64,000 bases of DNA, from the NCBI RefSeq assembly GCF_029637485.1, contig NZ_CP069128.1, positions 2,264,001 to 2,328,000 of the forward strand. The letters run 5' to 3'. The position numbers and the translations under genes were made by a program. Each line of letters opens with the position of its first letter. The stretch's first letter is position 1. The notes beneath the pieces are model-generated. The model saw only the letters and a list, made by a program, of their open reading frames with translations. It was not told the DNA's origin and ran no database searches. Origin of the DNA: Sphingomonas sp. LHG3406-1 (lineage in GTDB: Bacteria; Pseudomonadota; Alphaproteobacteria; Sphingomonadales; Sphingomonadaceae). Below are positions 56,101-64,000 of the stretch, piece after piece.

Positions 56101-58032
56101 CTAGGCTGGAGCGACCTTCGCGGACATGGGTTCGAATTGATAGTCGTCCGGGTCGGCGCGGCGGGTCATTCGCCAGAAATCTTCGTTGCGCCACGGCGTG
56201 ATGGCGACGATCCGGCCCCGGCTGTTGCGGTACCAGTTCTCGGCACCGGGATGGGTCCAGACCATCCGCGCATGGGCTTCGTCGATCTTGCTCTTGTAGC
56301 CCTCGTAGACCTCCGGCCGCACCTCGATCGCGGCCGCCCCGCGGTCGACAAGCTGGCGGATGGCATCGAGGACATAATGGGTCTGGTTCTCGATCGAGCG
56401 GATCATGCTGCCGCCATGCCCCGAGCCGACATTGGGCCCGAGCAGGACGAAGAAATTGGGGAAGCCCGGCACCGTCGCGCCGAGATAGGCGGCGGCATTG
56501 TCGGTCTCCCACACGTCCTTCAGCCGGCGGCCGTCGCGGCCGATCACCTCGTAGGAGCCGAGCACCTCGGCGGCGCGGAAGCCGGTGGCGAGGACGATCA
56601 TGTCGGCCTCGACGCTCTCGCCGCCCGCCGCGGTCAGGCGGTTGCCCTCGACGCTGGCCAGCCGGTCGGGGACGAGCCGGACGTTGGAGCGGCGCAGGGT
56701 GCGGTACCAGCCATTGTCGAGCAGCATCCGCTTGGCGAAGGGCGGGAAGTCGGGAAGGACATGCTCGAGCAGGTCCTGCCGGTCGCCGAGCTCCTCCTTC
56801 ACATAGTTGGTGAAGAAGCGGCGATGGCCGTCGTTGACGGCGTTCAGCGCCCGGTCCGGCTCGGCCCAGTCCGGATCCTTGAACAGGGACGAATGGATTC
56901 GATCGTTGAAGGTCCAGGTCAGCCGTTGCTCGTACCATTGGCGGTAGAGCGGCACATGCTGCATCAGGTAGCGGACGTCCGGCGGCACTTCCCGGCGGAA
57001 TTGCGGAAACGGCGCCGCCCACTGCTTGGAGCGGGCGAAGACGGTCAGTTCGGCGACCTGCGGCGCGATCTCCGGCACCAGCTGCATCGCCGACGCGCCG
57101 TTGCCGACCACCGCCACGCGCTTGCCCCTGACGTCCAGCCCGTCGTGCCATTCGGCGGTGTGGACGACCGGCCCGGGGAAGGTCTCGACGCCGGCGATGG
57201 CGGGCTTGAGCGGCACGTTCAGGACGCCGACGGCGCTCAGCACGATGTCGGCATGGTCGGTGCGGCGCCCGTCCGGGCCGGTGACCGTCACCGCCCAGCG
57301 CTGCTCCTCCTCATCCCAACGAGCTTCCTCGACACGCGTGCCGAACTGCACCCCCTCCCGCACCCCGAACCGGTCGGAGACGGTCCTGATGTAGCGGAGG
57401 ATCTCGCCCTGAAGCGGGAAATAATGGGGCCAGTCCCACGGTGCGAAGGAGAAGGTGTAGGTGAAGTTGGGCGTGTCCACCCCGCAGCCCGGGTAGCGAT
57501 TCTCCCACCAGGTGCCGCCGACATCCAGGTTCTTCTCGACGATGGTCCAGTCGACCCCGATCCGCTCGAGGTTGATCGCGGCGCAGATGCCAGACACGCC
57601 GGCGCCGATGATGATCGCCTTCAGGCGACGGCCGAGGGGCGGCTGCGCCGGCGGTCGGCGAAGACCCATGTTGAAGGCGACGATCTCGCCATATTCGGCC
57701 GGCACGGGCTCGCCCATCGACACCGATAGCATGGTGGCGAGTTCCTCGTCGGCGGGCGCGGGCAGCGCGACCACCCCGTCGTCCAGCCAGCTCCGGACCG
57801 CAACCTTGGCAGCGTCGCGGATTTCGCGCTGGACCGGCGGGGCAAGGCCGCCGTCGTCATTGTCGTCGAGCCCTTTCGCCCGGCGCGGCGCGTAAGGCTC
57901 GGCGAGCCATTTCCGGTCACCGGTGAGCTGCACCAGCAGCATCAGCAGCGACGGAATATTCGCTTGGTCGATACCGGCGGCGATCCGCATCGGGTCCGCC
58001 GGCTCGTCCTTTGCGGACCAGGTCTCATCCAT
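56101..58032 (-). CDS. Type I Baeyer-Villiger monooxygenase
   Basis: A 643-residue NADPH/FAD monooxygenase. It has a ~135-residue N-terminal extension, then a FAD Rossmann motif GAGVSG (143-148), the Baeyer-Villiger fingerprint FPGPVVHTAEW (285-295, FxGxxxHxxxW), and a second Rossmann motif GNGASA (310-315); GTWWENRYPGCGVDTPNF is also typical. It inserts oxygen next to a ketone, giving an ester or lactone. The N-terminal extension places it near the long-form steroid/terpenoid BVMOs. ATG 58032 has AGGTGA upstream. A palindrome (58057-58070) lies just before the gene. Confidence 0.88.
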   Translation of the reverse strand: MDETWSAKDEPADPMRIAAGIDQANIPSLLMLLVQLTGDRKWLAEPYAPRRAKGLDDNDDGGLAPPVQREIRDAAKVAVRSWLDDGVVALPAPADEELATMLSVSMGEPVPAEYGEIVAFNMGLRRPPAQPPLGRRLKAIIIGAGVSGICAAINLERIGVDWTIVEKNLDVGGTWWENRYPGCGVDTPNFTYTFSFAPWDWPHYFPLQGEILRYIRTVSDRFGVREGVQFGTRVEEARWDEEEQRWAVTVTGPDGRRTDHADIVLSAVGVLNVPLKPAIAGVETFPGPVVHTAEWHDGLDVRGKRVAVVGNGASAMQLVPEIAPQVAELTVFARSKQWAAPFPQFRREVPPDVRYLMQHVPLYRQWYEQRLTWTFNDRIHSSLFKDPDWAEPDRALNAVNDGHRRFFTNYVKEELGDRQDLLEHVLPDFPPFAKRMLLDNGWYRTLRRSNVRLVPDRLASVEGNRLTAAGGESVEADMIVLATGFRAAEVLGSYEVIGRDGRRLKDVWETDNAAAYLGATVPGFPNFFVLLGPNVGSGHGGSMIRSIENQTHYVLDAIRQLVDRGAAAIEVRPEVYEGYKSKIDEAHARMVWTHPGAENWYRNSRGRIVAITPWRNEDFWRMTRRADPDDYQFEPMSAKVAPA

Positions 58033-58056
58033 CGTGCATCACCTCACAAAACATAG

Positions 58057-58070
58057 CTACCGTTCAGTAG
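58057..58070. promoter_or_regulatory. Palindromic operator, copy 1 (upstream of the BVMO gene)
   Basis: CTACCGTTCAGTAG, extended to AGCTAC/GTAGCT (58055-58072), lies 25 bp upstream of the BVMO start. It matches the TACTG/CAGTA half-sites of the copies at 58151 and 63930. Size and symmetry suit a TetR- or MarR-type repressor; no such gene is in the window. Confidence 0.6.
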
Positions 58071-58150
58071 CTTGGCTGTCGCCAAAGGTCCAGCATGCCT
58101 CTTTTCGACGCCCCGAATTTCGCTTTTTGCATCCTGCCGATAAAGAAGTG

Positions 58151-58164
58151 ATACTCGCCAGTAT
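58151..58164. promoter_or_regulatory. Palindromic operator, copy 2 (upstream of the TonB receptor)
   Basis: ATACTCGCCAGTAT is a perfect 5-bp-arm palindrome (ATACT/AGTAT) with the same 14-bp size and CAGTA half-site as copies 1 and 3. It is 50 bp before the receptor ATG, a usual place for a repressor site. Confidence 0.5.
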
Positions 58165-58213
58165 GATTTAGCGCGAGGGGTGTTGATCGCTCTCGCACCT
58201 GAGGAGGGGGATC

Positions 58214-60544
58214 ATGAAATCACGACTCTATCGTGGATGCGCGTTCATCGGGCTGGCGCTTGCCTTCGCCCCATCGGCGATCGCCCGATCGGCCGCGCCA
58301 GGCGATGCAGCGGACTCCTCTGCATCAACTGACACGGCACAGGATGTCAGCGGAACGGCAAGCACCGGGGCGGAGCCGAACCGCGGAAACGATGCGGGCG
58401 AGATCGTGGTGACCGCAACCAAGCAGAGCTCGTCACTGGCGCGAACCCCGGCAGCCATCACCGCCGTTTCGGCCGAGGAGATTGCGCCGGGAGGGATCCA
58501 GAACATCGGCGATCTGCAGTCGGTTGTCCCGAACGTCTCGATCGGCGACCAGTTCGGCGTCAATCGCACGTTCGTCCGCGGCATCGGCCTGACCAGCATC
58601 GACCTTGGTGCCGATGGCGCCGTCGCCTTCCTTCAGGACGGCGCCATGATCGCGCGTCCGTCGGCGCAGCTGAGCGGCTTCTACGACCTTGAGCAGATCG
58701 AAGTCCTGCGCGGTCCGCAGGGCACCATCTATGGGCGCGGGGCAACCGGCGGGGCGATCAACCTGGTGGTGGCGAAGCCCGGCATGACCCCGGAAGGCTA
58801 TGCCCGGCTGACGCTTGGCAACTACAAGTCGCGCATCCTCGAAGGTGCGGTTGGCGGACCGCTGGCCGGGCGGCAATTGATGCTTCGCGTCGCCGGCAAG
58901 TATGAGAAGCGCGACGGCTACGGCAAGAACCTGTTCACCGGCAAAGACATCGACGACCGCGACGCTTATGCCATCCGCGGCGTCCTGGTCAGCCGCCTGA
59001 CCGACGATCTCAAGGCGACCGTCATCGTCGACCACAGCAAGGAGGAGGACGCCAACTACGCCTTCCACTATTTCGGGCCCTCGATCGTCCCCGACTCTGC
59101 GCTTCCGCACAAGCTGATCGGCGGCGAATCGATCTTCGATTATTATGCCGCGCGCGGGGAAGAGGTCGACTTCCGCAACATCTATTCGGACGAGGAGCCG
59201 CTTAACGAGCGCAAGGGTACGGGGGTCACCGGGATCCTCGACTTCAGCGTCGGCGACGTCAGCCTCAAGTCGATCACCGCGTGGCGCAAGTTCCGCCGCT
59301 TCAACCGCGACGACCTCGATGTGTCCGACGTGTGGATGTACGGCCGCAACGACTATACGGAGAACAGCAAGTCCTTCTCCCAGGAAGTCACCGCCTCCTA
59401 CACCGGCAAGGGTTTCAGCCTGCTCGGTGGCGCGATGTACTTCAAGGAGCGCCTGTTCGGAGAGGTGCGGGTCCCGACCGTCAACCTCGGCGTCCTGTTC
59501 GGCCTTCCGGCGGATACCTTCGACGACGGCTTCTACCTTCAGCAGGGCGTCGTCCGGACCAGGGCCTTCGGCGCTTTCCTCCAGGGAACGGTGGAGGTCA
59601 CCCCCAATCTCAAGATCACGGCCGGTGCCCGCTACAATCGCGAGCGGCGGCGGGGCAGTGGCTACTTCCGCTTCGACGCGATCGGGGTGAATGTCCCGAC
59701 CGACCGGGCCAAGACCTGGAATGCCGTCACGCCCAAGTTCCTGGTGGAATATGAACCAGACGCGCAGACCCTGCTCTACGGAACCATCACTCGCGGCTTC
59801 AAGTCGGGCGTCATCAACGTCGGCAGCCTCAACTCGGTGATCGATCCGGAATATGTCTGGAATTACGAGGCAGGCTTCAAGCGGCGGCTGTTCGACCGGC
59901 GTATCCTGCTCAGCGGCGCAATCTTCTACTACGACTACAAGGATCTGCAGGTCGGCTTCGTCAACGCGCAGAGCATCGTCGAGACGATCAATGCCGCATC
60001 GGCACGCAACTACGGCGCCGAACTGGAAGTCAGCGGCAGGATCAACGACCAATTGTCGTTCAACGCCTATGGCGCCTATCTCAACGCTCGCTTCACCGAC
60101 TTCTGCAACGGCTATTATGGCGCGGGCGTGCCTCGCCCCGGCATCAGCTACAGCGCCTGTTCCGACGATCCGGCGCTGGCCGACCTCAGCGGGAAGCGGC
60201 TTCCCAGCGCACCCAGCTTCTCGTTTGGCGGCGGCGTCAACTACACCATCCCGCTCGGCTCCTCGAAGCTCGTCGCGGACGCCGACATGTCCTACCAGAG
60301 CAAGGTCTATTTCACCGAGTTCAACAACCGTGACGCCGAGCAGGACGGCTATGCGCTCTTCAACGCCGGCCTGACCTGGCACAGTCCCGGCGAGCGCTTC
60401 AGCGTCGGCGCCTGGGTCAAGAACATCGGCGACAAGGAAGTGATTTCGAACGCGATCATCACGGCGGCGACCTTCGCCTTCGTGCGGGTCGGATCGATGA
60501 TGCCGCCGCGCACCTACGGGCTGACGCTCGGCACCAAATTCTAA
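58214..60544 (+). CDS. TonB-dependent outer-membrane receptor
   Basis: A 776-residue receptor: signal peptide (~1-25), a polar linker, a TonB-box-like stretch (GEIVVTATKQ, ~57-66), plug domain (~70-185, EVLRGPQGTIYGRGATGGAINLV region) and a 22-strand barrel ending in TLGTKF with terminal phenylalanine. It imports a large or scarce ligand using TonB energy. Here it lies between BVMO and P450 genes with a shared operator, so the ligand is likely the hydrophobic catabolic substrate, not iron; that is inference. GGAGGGGG precedes the ATG. Confidence 0.92.
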   Translation: MKSRLYRGCAFIGLALAFAPSAIARSAAPGDAADSSASTDTAQDVSGTASTGAEPNRGNDAGEIVVTATKQSSSLARTPAAITAVSAEEIAPGGIQNIGDLQSVVPNVSIGDQFGVNRTFVRGIGLTSIDLGADGAVAFLQDGAMIARPSAQLSGFYDLEQIEVLRGPQGTIYGRGATGGAINLVVAKPGMTPEGYARLTLGNYKSRILEGAVGGPLAGRQLMLRVAGKYEKRDGYGKNLFTGKDIDDRDAYAIRGVLVSRLTDDLKATVIVDHSKEEDANYAFHYFGPSIVPDSALPHKLIGGESIFDYYAARGEEVDFRNIYSDEEPLNERKGTGVTGILDFSVGDVSLKSITAWRKFRRFNRDDLDVSDVWMYGRNDYTENSKSFSQEVTASYTGKGFSLLGGAMYFKERLFGEVRVPTVNLGVLFGLPADTFDDGFYLQQGVVRTRAFGAFLQGTVEVTPNLKITAGARYNRERRRGSGYFRFDAIGVNVPTDRAKTWNAVTPKFLVEYEPDAQTLLYGTITRGFKSGVINVGSLNSVIDPEYVWNYEAGFKRRLFDRRILLSGAIFYYDYKDLQVGFVNAQSIVETINAASARNYGAELEVSGRINDQLSFNAYGAYLNARFTDFCNGYYGAGVPRPGISYSACSDDPALADLSGKRLPSAPSFSFGGGVNYTIPLGSSKLVADADMSYQSKVYFTEFNNRDAEQDGYALFNAGLTWHSPGERFSVGAWVKNIGDKEVISNAIITAATFAFVRVGSMMPPRTYGLTLGTKF

Positions 60545-60555
60545 CCTGTGAAAGG

Positions 60556-60585
60556 GGCGGGCTGATCCTGGCAGGGCAGCCCGCC
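60556..60585 (+). terminator. Hairpin between the TonB receptor and hydrolase genes
   Basis: GGCGGGCTG (60556-60564) and CAGCCCGCC (60577-60585) form a perfect 9-bp stem with a 12-nt loop. No T-run follows. It may attenuate or set the ratio of receptor to enzyme mRNA. Confidence 0.45.
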
Positions 60586-60596
60586 GCGCGTGCGGC

Positions 60597-61505
60597 ATGG
60601 ACCGGTTCAGGATCGGCAGCGTCACCGTCTCGAGGGTGGAGGAGTGGAGCGGCGGCTTCAGCGGCGCCGACTTTCTCTTCGCCGGCTATGAGGAAGCCGA
60701 ATGGCGTCGCCGCGAGCCGGAATTCGTGCCCGACTTCTACCTTGCCGAGGAGCGCCTCATCTTCGGCGTGCTGCAGAGCTGGGTACTCGACACGGGAAGC
60801 GAGCGCATCCTGTTCGACACCGGCGCGGGCAACGACAAGGACCGCCCCGGAATCCCCCTCTTCGGCGGCTTGCAGACCGACTTCCTCGACCGGCTCGCGG
60901 CCGCCGGCTACCAGCCCGAGGACATCGACACCGTCGTCTGCTCCCACCTTCACATCGACCACGTCGGCTGGAACACTCGGCTCGTCGACGGCGCGTGGCA
61001 GCCAACCTTCGCCAATGCCCGCTACCTGATGCCGCTGGCCGACCGCGACTACTGGAACCCCGAAGGCGGCGGCGACCGGCCCACCGACCAGGGTGCCTTC
61101 GTCAATGCCGGCGTGTTCGAGGACAGCGTGCAACCGATCATGGCCGCCGGCCGTGCCGAGTGGGTCGGTGACGGCCACGAGGTCGCGCCCGGGATCAGCC
61201 TCGCCTCCCGTCCGGGTCACACGCCGGGCCAGATGATGCTCGATCTGCAGTCGGGCGGCGAGCGCGCCCTGTTCGTCGGCGACATCCTCCATCACCCGAT
61301 GCAGGTCCACCGCCCCGACTGGAACAGCCGCTTCTGCGAGGACCCGGTCCGGGCAGTGGAGTCCCGCCGGGCGGTGCTCGAGCAGGCGGCGGACGGCGAG
61401 GCGCTGCTCGTGCCTGCCCATTTCGGCGGCGAGCATCTGATCCGCGTCGCGCGGGAGGGGGGCGGCTTTCGCCCGCTCTACGTCAGGGAGGTGCCGGGCC
61501 GATGA
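60597..61505 (+). CDS. Metallo-beta-lactamase-fold hydrolase (candidate lactonase)
   Basis: A 302-residue MBL-fold enzyme. The zinc motif is SHLHIDHVG (HxHxDH at 117-122), followed by a downstream histidine in SRPGHTPGQM, the aspartate in FVGDILHHP, and a final histidine in PAHFGG. This set is shared by quorum-quenching and other lactonases. In a cluster with a Baeyer-Villiger enzyme, ring-opening of a lactone is a reasonable proposal. Its 3' end overlaps the P450 start by 4 bp. Confidence 0.82.
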   Translation: MDRFRIGSVTVSRVEEWSGGFSGADFLFAGYEEAEWRRREPEFVPDFYLAEERLIFGVLQSWVLDTGSERILFDTGAGNDKDRPGIPLFGGLQTDFLDRLAAAGYQPEDIDTVVCSHLHIDHVGWNTRLVDGAWQPTFANARYLMPLADRDYWNPEGGGDRPTDQGAFVNAGVFEDSVQPIMAAGRAEWVGDGHEVAPGISLASRPGHTPGQMMLDLQSGGERALFVGDILHHPMQVHRPDWNSRFCEDPVRAVESRRAVLEQAADGEALLVPAHFGGEHLIRVAREGGGFRPLYVREVPGR

Positions 61506-62749
61506 GCAGCATGCCGATCACCAGCTTCGCGCTCGACCCCCATGACCGCACCCTGCTGGCTGACCCCTATCCGGTGTTCAACCGGCTGCGCGACAGCGAT
61601 CCGGTGCACTGGTCCGATCTCGGCTATTGGGTGGTCAGTCGCTACGACGACATCCGCTCGGTGGTGATGGACCGGGTCAACTTCGGCCAGGGCGACTTCG
61701 TCCGCAACATCCAGCTGCTCTACGGGCCCGACTTCGACGTCATGTCGCACTCGGCCTATCGCTGGCTGAGCGAGGTGTTCGTCTTCCAGGACCCGCCCAA
61801 GCACACGCGGCTGCGGGGGCTGGTGACCCAGGCGCTGACCGCCCGCCGCGTGCAGGCGATGCGCCCGCGCATCCAGCAGATCACCGACCGGCTGCTCGAC
61901 CGCATCGAGTCGGCCGGCAGCATGGAGCTGATCCACGACTTCGCCTACCGGCTTCCGACCCTGGTGATGTGCGACATGCTGGGCATCGGCGAGGACGAGG
62001 CCGACGATGCGCTGCTGACGGCGCTGAACCAGGCCATCGCCGACGGCTTCCTGGTGATCGAGCTGCGCGCCCTGCCGGCCGACGAGCTGGCGCTCGCCAA
62101 TCGGCAGATCAGCTTCCTCGAGGATTTCTTCGCCGGCATCTTCGCACGCCGGCGCACCGAGCCGCGCGATGACCTCGCGACCGCGCTGCTGCAGGCGCGG
62201 GACAATGGCGAGGGCCTGTCCGAGCGCGAAATGGTGACGGTCGCCATCGGCCTGTTCGGCGCGGGATTCGAGACCACCGCCCACATGATCGGCAACGGCA
62301 TGCTGACCCTCCACCGCCACCCCGACCAGTGGCGCCGGCTGGTCGCCGATCCGGCGCTTGCCGCCAGCGCCACCGAGGAGATCCTGAGGTTCGAAAGCTC
62401 GCTGACCGCCACCTACCGGACCGCCTTCCACGACGTCGCGGTCGGCGGTACCACCATCCGGGCCGGTGACCGGGTGCTCGCACTCACGGCGGCCGGCAAT
62501 CGCGACCCGTTGAAGTTCAGCGACCCCGACCGGTTCGACATCGGGCGGAGCGAGGCGAAGCATCTTTCCTTCGGCGGCGGAATCCATTTCTGCGTCGGCG
62601 CGGAACTGGCGCGGCTGGAGGGAGAGATCGCGCTGGCGACCCTCGCCCGGCGCTTGCCCGGAATCGAAGTGGACGCGTCAGAGCCCGCGTGGCGCGGACT
62701 CCTCTTCCGTGGCCTCGAACGGCTTCCGGCCCGATGGCCCGCCCCATGA
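61502..62749 (+). CDS. Cytochrome P450
   Basis: A 415-residue class I bacterial P450. The I-helix oxygen motif is FGAGFETT (252-259), the ExxR is E293-R296, and the heme loop is FGGGIHFCVGAELA with the ligand Cys364. No ferredoxin or ferredoxin reductase is adjacent, so electrons come from elsewhere or from genes beyond the right edge. Translation is coupled to the upstream hydrolase (ATGA). It likely hydroxylates an unactivated carbon of the substrate. Confidence 0.93.
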   Translation: MSSMPITSFALDPHDRTLLADPYPVFNRLRDSDPVHWSDLGYWVVSRYDDIRSVVMDRVNFGQGDFVRNIQLLYGPDFDVMSHSAYRWLSEVFVFQDPPKHTRLRGLVTQALTARRVQAMRPRIQQITDRLLDRIESAGSMELIHDFAYRLPTLVMCDMLGIGEDEADDALLTALNQAIADGFLVIELRALPADELALANRQISFLEDFFAGIFARRRTEPRDDLATALLQARDNGEGLSEREMVTVAIGLFGAGFETTAHMIGNGMLTLHRHPDQWRRLVADPALAASATEEILRFESSLTATYRTAFHDVAVGGTTIRAGDRVLALTAAGNRDPLKFSDPDRFDIGRSEAKHLSFGGGIHFCVGAELARLEGEIALATLARRLPGIEVDASEPAWRGLLFRGLERLPARWPAP

Positions 62750-62759
62750 GGGGCCGGCC

Positions 62760-63908
62760 GTGACGGGTCCGCTCGCCGGACTTCGGGTGCTCGAGTTCGC
62801 GGGCCTCGGGCCGACCCCGTTCGCGGGCATGATGCTGGCCGACCAGGGTGCCGACGTGCTCCGGATCGAGCGGCGCGACGCGACCGGCCATCTCGCCGGC
62901 GACCCGCGCCTCGACACGCTGAACCGCGGCCGGGGATCGATCTGCCTCGACCTCAAGACAGAGGAGGGGCGCGACTTCGCGGCGATGCTGTCCGAGCGGT
63001 GCGACATATTGCTCGAAGGCTATCGGCCCGGCGTGATGGAGCGGCTCGGCCTTGGACCCGACAGGCTTTGCGCCGCGAACGAGCGGCTCATCTACGCGCG
63101 CATGACCGGCTGGGGGCAGCAGGGGCCGATTGCCGGCCAGGCTGGCCACGACATCAACTATATGGCCCTGACCGGCGCGCTTCATGCCATGGGCCCGGCC
63201 GGAGCGCCGCCGGTGCCGCCGCTCAATCTGGTCGCCGACTTCGGCGGCGGCGGCATGCTGGTCGTCAACGGCATCCTGGCCGCGCTGGTGGAACGGTCGC
63301 GCAGCGGACGCGGGCAAGTGGTGGACGCCGCCATGGTCGACGGGGTTGCCCTGCTCATGGCCCAGATCGCCTCGTGGCAGGCGATGGGCTTCTGGCGCGA
63401 CGAGCGGGGCACCAACGTGCTCGACGGCTCGGCCTACTTCTATCGCTGCTACGAAACCGCGGATGGCGGCCATGTCGCCGTCGGCGCCCTCGAAAAGCCG
63501 TTCCACGATATCCTGATCGAAGGGCTCGGCCTCGATCCGGCCGAGTTTACTGACCACCTCTCGCCCGGCCGATGGGTCGAACGGAGCGAGCGGCTAGAAC
63601 GCATCTTCCGGACCCGGTCACGCGACGAATGGGTAGCGCATTTCGACGGCAAGGACGCCTGCCTGTCGCCGGTCCTGACCATCGCGGAAGCCCCGCTCCA
63701 CCCCGCCAATCGCGAACGGCAACTGATGGCTGGTCTCGGCGCCGGCTGGTCGCCGGCCGCGGCACCGCGACTGTCCCGTACCCCGGCCGCCCCCGGCACG
63801 CCGCCCCTTCCGCCCGGCGAGGGCGGGCAGGCGGCGATACAACGGTGGGGTGTGCCCGAGGCCATGGCCGGCGAGCTCGCGGACAGGGGCGTGCTCGATG
63901 CGCGCTGA
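62760..63908 (+). CDS. Alpha-methylacyl-CoA racemase (CaiB/BaiF family)
   Basis: A 382-residue class III CoA-transferase fold. The N-terminus, PLAGLRVLEFAGLGPTPFAG, and the pair His130 (GHDINY) and Asp160 (LVADFGGG), spaced by 30 as in the His126/Asp156 pair of mycobacterial Mcr, mark a racemase rather than a transferase. It epimerises 2-methyl-branched acyl-CoAs before beta-oxidation. I chose GTG 62760 with GAGGGG upstream, 10 bp after the P450 stop. A 2-methylacyl chain suggests an isoprenoid or steroid side chain. Confidence 0.85.
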   Translation: MTGPLAGLRVLEFAGLGPTPFAGMMLADQGADVLRIERRDATGHLAGDPRLDTLNRGRGSICLDLKTEEGRDFAAMLSERCDILLEGYRPGVMERLGLGPDRLCAANERLIYARMTGWGQQGPIAGQAGHDINYMALTGALHAMGPAGAPPVPPLNLVADFGGGGMLVVNGILAALVERSRSGRGQVVDAAMVDGVALLMAQIASWQAMGFWRDERGTNVLDGSAYFYRCYETADGGHVAVGALEKPFHDILIEGLGLDPAEFTDHLSPGRWVERSERLERIFRTRSRDEWVAHFDGKDACLSPVLTIAEAPLHPANRERQLMAGLGAGWSPAAAPRLSRTPAAPGTPPLPPGEGGQAAIQRWGVPEAMAGELADRGVLDAR

Positions 63909-63929
63909 GGACGACGAAACCGGCCAATC

Positions 63930-63943
63930 CTACTGGACAGTAG
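63930..63943. promoter_or_regulatory. Palindromic operator, copy 3 (upstream of the last gene)
   Basis: CTACTGGACAGTAG, a perfect 6-bp-arm palindrome with a 2-bp centre, lies 43 bp before the ATG at 63987. It matches 11 of 14 positions of copy 1. Confidence 0.6.
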
Positions 63944-63986
63944 AATTTGCCCTTCATACGCATGAAGCGACGGACGGAGACGAGTG

Positions 63987-64000
63987 ATGCATAATCCCAC
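63987..64000 (+). CDS. Start of a gene cut by the right edge
   Basis: ATG at 63987 is preceded by GGAG seven bases upstream and by operator copy 3. Only four codons (Met-His-Asn-Pro) are in the window, so the product is unknown. The operator suggests it belongs to the catabolic regulon. Confidence 0.4.

Overview
The window is a stretch of GC-rich bacterial chromosome, densely coded on both strands, with many 1-4 bp start/stop overlaps. Gene content points to an alphaproteobacterium, most likely a sphingomonad: a TonB-dependent receptor beside catabolic oxygenases, HWE-family histidine kinases paired with stand-alone receiver proteins, a phoR-pst-phoU-phoB locus, a GTA/phage-type terminase, and a plant-type glutamate-cysteine ligase. 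The family-level placement is inference from gene content; there is no rRNA in the window.

Layout. 1-5.2 kb (mostly minus): pepN (cut by the window edge), a DMT transporter, threonine aldolase, tRNA-Thr(GGT), a small conserved-looking protein whose 3' end runs into a palindromic repeat, a thioesterase and an Xaa-Pro aminopeptidase. 5.3-10.8 kb (plus): a secreted prolyl oligopeptidase coupled to an M1-like zinc peptidase, a thioesterase, maleylacetoacetate isomerase and a class II aldolase. 10.8-14 kb: chemoreceptor, divergent OprB-type porin, tRNA-Thr(CGT). 14.3-21.5 kb (minus): two separate HWE kinase/receiver modules on either side of an ABC1-kinase/DCC-protein pair. 21.6-25.7 kb (plus): gamma-carbonic anhydrase, pirin, a proline-rich membrane protein, tRNA-Tyr(GTA), a LuxR-type regulator with a C-terminal membrane anchor and a small unknown protein.

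25.8-33 kb is a complete phosphate-starvation locus: a small membrane protein, a PhoR kinase without membrane segments, a three-unit Pho box, pstSCAB, phoU and phoB. 33.4-36.8 kb encodes bacterial NHEJ (Ku and LigD), convergent with a 904-residue SF2 helicase that has a C-terminal hydrophobic segment. 39.6-41.5 kb holds an orphan TerS-TerL packaging pair with its own low-GC promoter; no portal or capsid genes follow. Next to it is a lipoprotein gene broken by one in-frame stop. gshA, rsmE and an MgtC/DUF4010 membrane protein follow.

45.7-54.8 kb is an acetate module: a CrbS-like symporter-kinase, a CrbR-like regulator overlapping acsA, then divergently a DcaP-type porin and an MHS-type MFS transporter ending in a good intrinsic terminator. 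54.9-64 kb is an oxidative catabolic cluster: FMN hydroxy-acid oxidase, Baeyer-Villiger monooxygenase, TonB receptor, metallo-beta-lactamase-fold hydrolase, P450 and alpha-methylacyl-CoA racemase. Three copies of one 14-bp palindrome lie at its promoters. This suggests a single regulon for uptake and breakdown of a cyclic, probably branched, terpenoid- or steroid-like substrate. The substrate is not determined by the sequence.
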